DNA from: JBGPBY01 sp041481485
GTDB taxonomy: Bacteria; Acidobacteriota; Terriglobia; 20CM-2-55-15
Assembly: GCA_041481485.1 (NCBI GenBank)
Contig: JBGPBY010000012.1
Span: 1 to 31,720, forward strand
Direction: 5' to 3'
DNA: 31,720 bases
A program made the translations under genes and the position numbers. Below, in pieces: positions 1 through 7,041 of the stretch; positions within the stretch are counted from its first letter, which is position 1, and each line of letters opens with the position of its first letter. The notes below the pieces were generated by a model, which saw only the letters and a program-made list of their open reading frames with translations, was not told where the DNA came from and ran no database searches.

Positions 1-745
1 CAGGATGAGCCGCAGGTAGCCATACGTGAACGGGGATCATTCCGGCCTTGACGCCGAATCCGAGAAAGAACAATAGAAATAGCGCGCCTTGCCGAATGGG
101 AGTCAAATTCTGCCCCGTGACATGGAAGGCGGAGAAATCGAAACTTCCGGACCAGGTTCCCAGAAGCAGGAATGCCACCAGAAGAGCGCCGGTCCCGGCA
201 TGCGACATAATATAGAACAGAGTCCCCGCTCTTCTGGTTTCATCCTTTTCATGGTCGAAACTGACGAGGAAATAAGCCGCGAGCGCCATCAGTTCCCACG
301 CAATGACAAACAAAACCGCATTCGCAGCCGTGAAGACAGCAGTCATACTGACGAGCAGCAAACAGTAAAAAAAGAAAAAAACTCCGACAGGCTTTCGTGG
401 ATCAAAGCCCTTAACGTAGCCGAAGGAATAGATGGATACGGCAAATCCTACGACTGCGAGAGCGAGGTTGAAATAGCCTGAGAGCGGGTCCAGACGGAAA
501 GTGTACTGAAGAAAGAACGACCGTAACGGAATAGAGACAATGATTTCGTGGCCACTGCCGATCGCCGCAGCCGACGCGATGCCTTCCAGAACCGCACCAA
601 GAGAGGCAGCTGCGCACACCACGATTCGAGTCAGGTTCCGGCGTCGGCCTGCCACCAATCCGAAGAGGGCTCCTGCTATAAATAGAATGATGCCGCCCAG
701 AAAGGCCGGCGCTAAAATTTGCGGTCCAAAATCAATGGCTCTCAT
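1..745 (-). CDS. Proton-conducting antiporter-type membrane subunit (HyfB/NuoL-like), C-terminus cut by window edge
   Basis: This is an integral membrane subunit of the Proton_antipo_M family, which moves protons in hydrogenase-4, formate hydrogenlyase and complex I type assemblies. About 248 N-terminal residues are visible and the rest lies beyond the left edge. The translation starts MRAIDFGPQ, then shows a series of hydrophobic helices, a VIAWELMALAAYFLVSF helix with the family's conserved Glu, and a GFGVKAGMIPVHVWLPAAHP stretch with the conserved Lys and WLPxAHP motif. The ATG overlaps the TGA of the upstream gene (ATGA, 742-745), so the two are translationally coupled. It is a close paralogue of that gene, with matching topology and motifs over the visible part. 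The physiological complex cannot be named because no hydrogenase or quinone-site subunit is visible here. Confidence 0.85.
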   Translation of the reverse strand, partial: MRAIDFGPQILAPAFLGGIILFIAGALFGLVAGRRRNLTRIVVCAAASLGAVLEGIASAAAIGSGHEIIVSIPLRSFFLQYTFRLDPLSGYFNLALAVVGFAVSIYSFGYVKGFDPRKPVGVFFFFYCLLLVSMTAVFTAANAVLFVIAWELMALAAYFLVSFDHEKDETRRAGTLFYIMSHAGTGALLVAFLLLGTWSGSFDFSAFHVTGQNLTPIRQGALFLLFFLGFGVKAGMIPVHVWLPAAHP

Positions 746-2781
746 AAGCGGGAGACCAGGAGCAGCAACACGACCAGCGTGATAAATATGTATGCGAGAT
801 ATGCGTGGACACTACCGGCCTGAACGGCCCACATTTTGGTTGAAAGCCAGACGATGAGGTTCTTAACAGGTGCATATAGTCTCTTCTCAAAGGTCGGCTC
901 GATTTCACTCCTGAAGTGGATTGACTTCGGATAGTACGGAGACACGTCGAAAACTGCCTGAATTTCACGGCGGGGTTGGTACAGCGCAGAGAAGATCATG
1001 CGCAGGCCCTTCGAAAATGCCGTGGCCGTGTATTCATTTTCACTCAACAGACCGGGCAATCCACAATCCCACGTCGGCCCTTGCGTTCGTGCGAGTTTGT
1101 TTTTGCGAATCCGAAACAGAAGGGCCGTTAACGCAATTAAGACCAGAAGACCGATGCCAATAACCGCCGTGGACACCGTGCCTCCGTGGCTCGTGCCCGC
1201 CGATAAAACCAGCCCGTTCGCCGTCACTAGATTGGTACCGGCTTTCGGCCCGAGAAGTTGCCCCGTTAGAGCGTCAAATACAGGGAGGAACCAGGTAACT
1301 CCCAATCCCAGAGCCACGCAGGCCGCCGTCAGCCATCCCATACCGATCAGCATCGACGCCGGCGCCTCCTGGGCGCGATGCGCTTCCTCCCCGCGCGGCA
1401 GGGCCAGGAATGTGATGGCGAACGCCTTCACGAAACAGGCTGCGGCCAATGCTCCTGTCAACGCGAGCATCGAACCTGCAATCGGAAATAGCACTCGCGT
1501 CAAGCCTGTAGTCGCACCATACCCGGATAGGAGACTCTGGTAGGTCAACCATTCACTCACAAATCCATTCAAAGGAGGAAGACCTGAAATGGCAACTGCC
1601 CCTATCAGAAAGTAGAATGCCGTCACCGGCATCGGACGGATCAAGCCACCCAGTTCCTCCATGTTTCGCGTTCCAGTGGAATGGAGCACGGAGCCAGCGC
1701 CCAAAAACAATAGACATTTGAAGATCGCGTGATTGAGCGTATGAAACAGCGCGGCAATGAGTGCCACCGCCGCGAGTTGCGGGTGACCTGTCGTCCGGAA
1801 AATCAAAGCGGAGCCGAGGCCCATGAGAATGATTCCGATATTTTCGATGCTGTGATAGGCCAGTAACCGTTTGAGATCATGCTCCATTAAGGCGTATAAA
1901 ACGCCGAGAACAGCGGACACCACTCCCAATATGAGCACCAACACGCCGCTCCAGACCGGGAGGAGCCCCAGGGCGTCAATAAACATTCGTGCCATGCCGT
2001 AGATACCTGTCTTAATCACGATGCTGGAAAGAAGAGCCGAAATGTTACTCGGGGCAACCGGGTGAGCCGCGGGCAGCCAAATATGAAACGGTATGATACC
2101 GGCCTTGATGCCGAAACCGAGGAAAAACAGAAGGAAAGCGGCAGATTGATAACCGCTGGACAATTGCACTGCGTGGAAGCTTGCGAATTCGGTGCTGCCA
2201 CTGGCCTGGGCCAAGAGCGCAAAACCGAGGAGAAGGCAGCCCACATCAATATGAGCCATGATGATGTAAAGAAGTCCCGCTCGTCTGGTTTCGGGGTCTT
2301 CGTGATAGAACGTGACGAGCCCATATGCAACAAGCGCCATCACTTCCCATGCGATCAGGAATAGAAAAGCATTCGATGCCGTGAACACAACAGTCAAGCT
2401 GAGGAGTAAGAGATTGTACAGAAAGCCGAAAAGACCATTGTTCCTCTTGCTCTCGAATTCCTTCATGTAGCTGACGGAATAGATGGAAGCCGCCGCCGCG
2501 ACGACAGCAAGAGTAAGGTTAAAGAAACCCGCCAGGGCATCATAAGAAAAGCTGTATTGAAATAGCGGAACGCCTGACGAGATCGAAAATTGGACGGGGG
2601 TACCTTCAAGAAAACCAAGAACAGCTGTGTATCCCTGGAAAACACTACCTGCCAATGCAAAACCGCAACAGAGGAATCGCGACAGCTCAGCCCTGCGCCA
2701 ACTCACCAAACAGGCAATAGCACCCATCGCGTAGGTACAAAGGCCAAACACAAAAATCTCACGGATGGAAAATGAATTCAT
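742..2781 (-). CDS. Proton-conducting antiporter-type membrane subunit (HyfB/NuoL-like)
   Basis: A 679-residue polytopic membrane protein of the Proton_antipo_M family, the ion-translocating subunit type of hydrogenase-4 (HyfB), formate hydrogenlyase and complex I (NuoL/NuoM). The visible hallmarks are a conserved Glu at about residue 146 (FLIAWEVMALVAYGL), Lys226 in LGFGIKAGIIPFHIWLPAAH (residues 221-240), Lys257 in SIVIKTGIYG, the LKRLLAYHSIENIG loop near 310, and HTLNHAIFKCLLFLGAGSVLH with the mid-membrane His and Lys. I chose ATG 2781 because its N-terminus aligns with the downstream paralogue. An in-frame GTG at 2862 would add 27 polar residues and overlap the regulator gene. The stop overlaps the next start by four bases. 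It lies 52 bases behind an ArsR-type gene and is probably co-transcribed with it. Confidence 0.88.
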   Translation of the reverse strand: MNSFSIREIFVFGLCTYAMGAIACLVSWRRAELSRFLCCGFALAGSVFQGYTAVLGFLEGTPVQFSISSGVPLFQYSFSYDALAGFFNLTLAVVAAAASIYSVSYMKEFESKRNNGLFGFLYNLLLLSLTVVFTASNAFLFLIAWEVMALVAYGLVTFYHEDPETRRAGLLYIIMAHIDVGCLLLGFALLAQASGSTEFASFHAVQLSSGYQSAAFLLFFLGFGIKAGIIPFHIWLPAAHPVAPSNISALLSSIVIKTGIYGMARMFIDALGLLPVWSGVLVLILGVVSAVLGVLYALMEHDLKRLLAYHSIENIGIILMGLGSALIFRTTGHPQLAAVALIAALFHTLNHAIFKCLLFLGAGSVLHSTGTRNMEELGGLIRPMPVTAFYFLIGAVAISGLPPLNGFVSEWLTYQSLLSGYGATTGLTRVLFPIAGSMLALTGALAAACFVKAFAITFLALPRGEEAHRAQEAPASMLIGMGWLTAACVALGLGVTWFLPVFDALTGQLLGPKAGTNLVTANGLVLSAGTSHGGTVSTAVIGIGLLVLIALTALLFRIRKNKLARTQGPTWDCGLPGLLSENEYTATAFSKGLRMIFSALYQPRREIQAVFDVSPYYPKSIHFRSEIEPTFEKRLYAPVKNLIVWLSTKMWAVQAGSVHAYLAYIFITLVVLLLLVSRL

Positions 2782-2833
2782 ACGACCGACAGCGGACGCA
2801 TTGGTGAATACGGCGCACAGAATCGCCAGACAT

Positions 2834-3175
2834 TCATCGGCGGCGTGCCACCGGCCTGGCACTCATTTTGGAGAGCATGGCTCTGACGTCGATCAGGTGA
2901 TTGTTGAAAATCTGTTTGGCTACTTCGAGAAGTTTGAACACCGTTGCGTCTCGCACCGAATAATAGACATTGAGCCCTTCCTTGCGGCCAATGACGATGT
3001 TTCTGCTTCGAAGCACCGCAAGCTGCTGAGACAGAGAACTTTGCTCCACACCCAATCGTCCGGAAAGTTCATTCACTCCAATTTCTCCGCCGCGAAGCTC
3101 GTCCAGAATGGCGATTCGCAGAGGGTGGGCCAGCGCCTTGAAGAACTCCGCTTTGAACTTTCCCAGATCCGTCAC
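2834..3175 (-). CDS. ArsR/SmtB-family winged-helix transcriptional repressor
   Basis: A small DNA-binding regulator of about 113 residues. The ArsR hallmark FFKALAHPLRIAILDEL is followed by a winged helix-turn-helix (IGVNELSGRLGVEQSSLSQQ, then LAVLRSRNIVIGRKEGLNVYYSV) and a C-terminal dimer helix. The recognition-helix region lacks the Cys pair of metal-sensing ArsR, and the C-terminal helix lacks the SmtB His/Asp/Glu set. It probably senses something other than arsenite or zinc, or uses other residues. The start is uncertain: GTG at 3175 gives a normal-length protein, while an in-frame TTG at 3196 would add seven residues and place the start inside the inverted repeat at 3181-3203. Position and strand suggest it represses itself and the two antiporter-type genes downstream. 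Confidence 0.85.
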   Translation of the reverse strand: MTDLGKFKAEFFKALAHPLRIAILDELRGGEIGVNELSGRLGVEQSSLSQQLAVLRSRNIVIGRKEGLNVYYSVRDATVFKLLEVAKQIFNNHLIDVRAMLSKMSARPVARRR

Positions 3176-3180
3176 GGTCT

Positions 3181-3203
3181 TATTACATATTAACAACGTA
3201 ATA
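3181..3203. promoter_or_regulatory. Inverted repeat, candidate operator of the ArsR-type gene
   Basis: The arms TATTAC (3181-3186) and GTAATA (3198-3203) are perfect reverse complements separated by 11 AT-rich bases. The site overlaps the 5' end of the ArsR-family gene, the usual place for an autoregulatory ArsR operator. A TATATT-like -10 on the minus strand lies against it. No -35 of good quality was found, so the promoter itself is not assigned. Confidence 0.4.
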
Positions 3204-3479
3204 TAGTCACCTATAATTTGGATCGTCGCAAACCCGTAAACGTTTTCTGGCGTTCATTGAGGAAGGGACTGAAAATGTCTTTGCGGAAGATTGTTGGCAA
3301 ACTTACGGTAGTCGAAGTTCCGGGGAATTGACAATCTCAAGTCAATTTGCCGTTCAGAGGAACGTGCAGGGTGAACTGCGAACGATTTGCGAACAATTTT
3401 TTGCCGAACACCGTGAACTACCGTCATCGAACAGCAACCCAGAACGCAGAAGAACCAACAAGATTTCGATAGCGCTAGT

Positions 3480-3737
3480 TCAATGCGTGAATTCTTTTTT
3501 GATCTTCATGACGAACCAGCGGAGTGTCCATATTCCAATAGCGATGCCAACCAGGATCAATAGTATGGAAGCAATGAGGGTCCCCACGACAACGGACGCA
3601 AGGAAAACGCCAATAACCACAGACAAAAGCAGCACCGAAATAAGGACGGCTTTGACAACTTCAAGCTTGCGACGAGTTGGGTTCTGACGTGGGCCGTCAG
3701 GCTTTCGCCCAATGGTGATTCGATATTCCGCATTCAT
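3480..3737 (-). CDS. Small membrane protein with two predicted helices, function unknown
   Basis: An 85-residue protein that I do not recognise. The N-terminal 25 residues are polar and basic (ITIGRKPDGPRQNPTRRK). Two adjacent hydrophobic segments follow at about residues 29-48 (VKAVLISVLLLSVVIGVFLA) and 50-75, and the protein ends in a short charged tail (KIKKEFTH). The positive-inside rule would place both ends in the cytoplasm. ATG 3737 is preceded by an AAGGAAA ribosome-binding site at normal spacing, which supports a real gene. It stands alone on the minus strand, about 280 bases from the ArsR-type gene. No function can be inferred. Confidence 0.55.
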   Translation of the reverse strand: MNAEYRITIGRKPDGPRQNPTRRKLEVVKAVLISVLLLSVVIGVFLASVVVGTLIASILLILVGIAIGIWTLRWFVMKIKKEFTH

Positions 3738-3835
3738 CTCAGTTTCCTTTTTCGTTGCCGGAACTTATCAATTTCAGAATTGCAGCTCGACAACCTCAAC
3801 AACATACTGAATATTAAAATCGGACGAAATTGAAC

Positions 3836-3863
3836 TTGACATATCGCTACTCATCCTTAGACT
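3836..3863 (+). promoter_or_regulatory. Candidate sigma-70-type promoter
   Basis: A perfect TTGACA at 3836-3841 is followed after 16 bases by TAGACT at 3858-3863, a four-of-six match to the -10 consensus. It points toward the 18 kb operon, but the first gene starts about 420 bases downstream, so a transcript from here would have a long leader. This rests on motif match alone. Confidence 0.28.
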
Positions 3864-3935
3864 TTTGTTCCAAGTATTATCGGACTTTTGGGCAGTGCGT
3901 CCGTTTAAATTCACAACGGGTACGCTGACTTGTAG

Positions 3936-3954
3936 GCGCGGTCAATGACCGCGC
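3936..3954. repeat. GC-rich REP-like palindrome
   Basis: GCGCGGTC and GACCGCGC form a perfect eight-base-pair stem around a three-base AAT loop. No T-run follows, so it is not a typical intrinsic terminator. I recall similar intergenic GCGGTCAATGACCGC-type elements in Acidobacteriota, which makes a dispersed REP-like repeat the best reading. Only one copy was noticed in this window. Confidence 0.45.
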
Positions 3955-4283
3955 AGCATGCGGAATGAATAGGCTGTGCGTGGTCGTGAACCATGCCTAC
4001 GGGAGGAGAGATTCGCTTTGAATTTCAAACTGCCACATTGCCGACTTTTGTTTATTGCTACCGCTTCAGGCCTTTGGGTGATTCAGGCTATGCCGATCCA
4101 CACTGGGGTTCGAGGCGAGTGAAGCATACGGCGTAACCACCACAACTACGACAATCGACCAGCAGAAGCGGCGCTTTTGCGCGCTGCAACCAGCTTTGGA
4201 CTTTGTGGACAAGCTGCAAGGACGCGTAAGGACTTGTCATTCACCTCGGACGCCACAGGGAGGCCGTGGAGGAATGTAGCGGA

Positions 4284-5270
4284 ATGCGATCGCGTGCTGA
4301 GCTAAAGAGGGAGCAGGACTTTCTCCTGGCGCTGTTGCCGGAGGTTCGCGAACGGCTGAAACAGATTCCTGCGATCCGCAACATTGGAGTCGGTGCGAAG
4401 GAGGTGCGGGGCAAAACCTCGAATGATTTTGCCTTTCGCATCTACGTTCCGATGAAACTGCCCCTCGGCGACGTTCCACTCCAATGGAGAATCCCATCTC
4501 AAATTCAAGGCGTGCCAACGGACGTAATCATGGCGGGATCGACAGAGCCTATTGTCGACACTCGGAAAGTGCGTCCGCTGCGAGGAGGAATTTCCGTCAA
4601 AAACGAATTTGTACAGACCGGTGAAAAGACACTGGCAGGTACGCTCGGATGCCTGGTGAAGCTGGTCGCAGATTTAAGGGTGATGGCATTGACGTGTCAA
4701 CATGTCATGACTGCAGGGCAGGCGCAGCTTGGCGTGAACATCGGACAGCCGAAATATGTCGTGTCGTGCTGTTGTTGCACTTACAACGCTGTCGGAACTT
4801 TATTCAAGGCCACCAAAAACGACAGAATCGATTGCGCCCTTGTCCAGTTGGATGACGACATTGCCAACGAAATCGAAACGGCGGATGGAGTCAATGAGAT
4901 TGAGGAAATCGGAACACTGACCGGCGCAGCTAACGCTGTCTGTTTCGAAACCGTGACCAAGCGCGGCATCAACACCGGCCTGACCACGGGGCGCGTCATC
5001 GATGTGTTGTTTGAAGGTTCTCAGATTCTGATCGAACCGGTTCCCCCGGGTCCGCCACCCGCGATACAGACATTTGCCGACCTGGGTGATTCCGGTTCCG
5101 TCGTCGTGAATAGCAGCAAACAGGTTATCGGTCTGCTTTGGGCCGTCGATTCCGCCACTCACAACAGGGGTGTGGCTAACCATATCGGCCCAGTCATGAG
5201 AGACCTGCAAATCGTGATTGCCGGGCAAGCCGATGCCGGCCTGGACGTACCGGCCACGGGGTGTCCATGA
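4284..5270 (+). CDS. Trypsin-like serine peptidase, first of three paralogues, lacking the C-terminal helical module
   Basis: A 328-residue chymotrypsin-fold peptidase. An N-terminal module (residues 28-82; IRNIGVGAKEVRGKT, RIPSQIQGVPTDVI) precedes the catalytic domain. Candidate triad residues are His140 (LTCQHVM), Asp183 (RIDCALVQL) and Ser270 (LGDSGSVVV). Four consecutive cysteines at 162-165 lie between His and Asp, at the position of the CCxCC cluster in the two downstream paralogues. The His context departs from the TNHHV form seen there. ATG 4284 was chosen because GGAGG lies 11 bases upstream; an in-frame GTG at 4266 would add six residues. The stop overlaps the next ATG as ATGA. The C-terminal helical module fused to the paralogues is here encoded by the separate next gene. 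No signal peptide is visible. The substrate is unknown. Confidence 0.82.
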   Translation: MRSRAELKREQDFLLALLPEVRERLKQIPAIRNIGVGAKEVRGKTSNDFAFRIYVPMKLPLGDVPLQWRIPSQIQGVPTDVIMAGSTEPIVDTRKVRPLRGGISVKNEFVQTGEKTLAGTLGCLVKLVADLRVMALTCQHVMTAGQAQLGVNIGQPKYVVSCCCCTYNAVGTLFKATKNDRIDCALVQLDDDIANEIETADGVNEIEEIGTLTGAANAVCFETVTKRGINTGLTTGRVIDVLFEGSQILIEPVPPGPPPAIQTFADLGDSGSVVVNSSKQVIGLLWAVDSATHNRGVANHIGPVMRDLQIVIAGQADAGLDVPATGCP

Positions 5271-5653
5271 GCGAACAGCCGCGCATCAAACTCGAACCGT
5301 TCGAAGCCGCACTGCTCCGGCTGCCGGACGGCGCTGCGCTCGCCGGAGCATTTCAGATGCACATCGAAGAAGTCATCGATCTGATCAACAGGAACCGCCG
5401 AGTGGGCGTGGTCTGGCAACGTTTCAAGGGCCCCGTCTTTGTTCAAGAGGTCATACGTCAGCGTGCGTCCGCGGAAATTATGATTCCCGAGGCAGTGGAG
5501 GGCGTCTCATTGGAAATGTTGCTGTTGCAAATGGCCGACGCCTTACAACAGCACGGCTCACCGCAATTGTGCTCGGCAATAGCCGATAACGCTCTGCGGG
5601 TATTCCGCCTGGCGCGCGAGCATCGCAACGTTGCAATTACTCAAAGCGCATAA
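5267..5653 (+). CDS. Stand-alone helical protein equivalent to the C-terminal module of the neighbouring peptidases
   Basis: A 128-residue, probably all-helical protein. Its core EEVIDLINRNRRVGVVWQRF, followed by KGPVFVQEVI and later QHGSPQLCSAIADNALRVF, lines up with the C-terminal 120 residues of the two downstream peptidases, which have EVRHLVNQHRACKIAWQRC, GPGFLAH and RQHGSTELANAVAEHYLEV. It is therefore the same module on a separate chain, and probably pairs with the preceding peptidase. It starts at ATG 5267, inside an ATGA overlap with that peptidase's stop, so equal production of the two is likely. An in-frame GTG at 5261 is the alternative start. I do not recognise the module as a named family; a protein-protein adaptor role is an inference. 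Confidence 0.78.
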   Translation: MSEQPRIKLEPFEAALLRLPDGAALAGAFQMHIEEVIDLINRNRRVGVVWQRFKGPVFVQEVIRQRASAEIMIPEAVEGVSLEMLLLQMADALQQHGSPQLCSAIADNALRVFRLAREHRNVAITQSA

Positions 5654-5655
5654 CC

Positions 5656-7041
5656 ATGACAGAAAAAACGCCGGAACAATTCGCAATAGAAATACAGCGT
5701 GCAAAAGCAAAGCTGCCGGACGTTCGCGCCCAGCTGATGCGAATTCCCGGTGTGATCGATGTTCAGGCCGGTCTGAAGGAAACCGGAGGATACGCGACTC
5801 AGGAAGTCGTGTTCCGCGTCAACGTCGATCAGAAGAAGCCTCTTGCGGAACTTGCGCATGCCGATCGAATCCCGGCGGAAATTCAGGGGATTCGGACGGA
5901 TGTGATCGGGCGCGAGCGGAATGTTCGCCACGATGTCGTTTGCGGCGGAAACCGGGTCACACAGGACACCTGGTGTGGGAGGTATGGGACGATCGGCGCT
6001 ATCGGGCTGGCCACGGCAGCCAACACTCACGTCGCGGCAAACACGCCTCTTTTCCTCACGAACTATCACGTCGCTCACGATATCGGCAGTGTCGTTGGGC
6101 AGGCGAATATATGTGATTCCTGGTGCTGCGAGTGCTGCGATATCGGCCGCCTGACCGACGCCGGACTCACAATCCACGTGGATGGATCCGTCGGCACATT
6201 AAATTCGGGTGTGCGATTCAGCCATGACATTCTCGGTATCGGCGCGATTCGCGGCACTGGCATCGCGACGATGGGAATGGTCATTATCAAGTTCGGCCAG
6301 CGGACCACTTTCACCAAAGGGCGGGTCGTGCTCGACAATGATTCGATAACCCGGGACGACGACCACGCGCACTTCGAGCATCAAATCCGGATCGCTCCGG
6401 AGCCGGCCTTCGACAAGATGGCCGATCATGGCGACTCCGGCTCTGTCTATGTCAGCGATGTCACACGGCAAATTGTGGGTCTCCATCACACCGGAACCGA
6501 TGAGGGAATCGCCAAGGGGAGCCATATCGCCGATGTCATGGACTTATTCAAAATCGATTTTCCGGTCACAGGAACGCCCGGTGCAATTCCAATCACAGGC
6601 TTTACCGAAGCGCAGACACTGAGCTCTGTCATGGCGCTGCAGCGCGATATGGCAGAAACTGCACTCGGGCGCAAGTGGGCGGACTTGTTTCGGACTCATG
6701 CGGAAGAAGTCCGCCATCTGGTCAATCAACATCGAGCCTGCAAAATCGCCTGGCAGCGCTGTCAGGGACCAGGGTTTCTTGCGCATGTCCTCAAAAGCGT
6801 TCGCGACCGGATGCACCAGGTTCCCCGCGAGATCTCCGGCATTCGTATGGAAAACGCGATCGTTTCGATGGCTGCCGCCTTTCGGCAACACGGCAGCACG
6901 GAATTGGCGAATGCGGTCGCCGAACACTACTTAGAAGTATTGGAATGCGCACAGCACGTCACATCCGCCGATGACGTGGTCGCAAACGTGAGGCGCGTGG
7001 CCGGCGGTCTTGTGCACGCTCAAGAGGTGGCCCGTGCCTGA
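5656..7041 (+). CDS. Trypsin-like serine peptidase fused to a C-terminal helical module (second paralogue)
   Basis: A 461-residue protein. An N-terminal module (residues 28-84; IPGVIDVQAGLKETGG, RIPAEIQGIRTDVI) is followed by the peptidase domain, with His138 (LTNYHVA), Asp176 (HVDGSVGTL) and Ser261 (HGDSGSVYV) as candidate triad. The cysteine cluster reads CDSWCCECCD (residues 153-162), just after the His region. From about residue 325 a helical module follows, with Trp366 in the WQRCQGPGF motif; the same module is a free-standing protein immediately upstream. The gene starts two bases after the preceding stop. Its stop lies eight bases inside the next gene. It is very similar to the third peptidase along its whole length, so the two arose by tandem duplication. 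No secretion signal is visible. Confidence 0.86.
   Translation: MTEKTPEQFAIEIQRAKAKLPDVRAQLMRIPGVIDVQAGLKETGGYATQEVVFRVNVDQKKPLAELAHADRIPAEIQGIRTDVIGRERNVRHDVVCGGNRVTQDTWCGRYGTIGAIGLATAANTHVAANTPLFLTNYHVAHDIGSVVGQANICDSWCCECCDIGRLTDAGLTIHVDGSVGTLNSGVRFSHDILGIGAIRGTGIATMGMVIIKFGQRTTFTKGRVVLDNDSITRDDDHAHFEHQIRIAPEPAFDKMADHGDSGSVYVSDVTRQIVGLHHTGTDEGIAKGSHIADVMDLFKIDFPVTGTPGAIPITGFTEAQTLSSVMALQRDMAETALGRKWADLFRTHAEEVRHLVNQHRACKIAWQRCQGPGFLAHVLKSVRDRMHQVPREISGIRMENAIVSMAAAFRQHGSTELANAVAEHYLEVLECAQHVTSADDVVANVRRVAGGLVHAQEVARA

Larger units (their letters stand above)
3738..4283. other. Gene-poor leader region upstream of the peptidase/DUF6603 operon
   Basis: No convincing gene is visible here. The region contains a candidate promoter (3836-3863), a GC-rich palindrome (3936-3954), and a 34-codon TTG-started frame (4018-4122) with a good ribosome-binding site, GGGAGGAGAG, just upstream. 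That frame reads like a short signal-peptide-type sequence (RLLFIATASGLWVIQA). From about 4109 to 4278 a different frame reads smoothly (SEAYGVTTTTTTIDQQ, FCALQPALDFVDKLQG), as if a small exported protein had suffered a frameshift. Both readings are tentative. Confidence 0.4.

Noticed and set aside
3760..3790. GGAACTT motif resembling an ECF -35 element
   Set aside because: No CGTC-type -10 lies 16-17 bases downstream, and no gene starts nearby on the plus strand.
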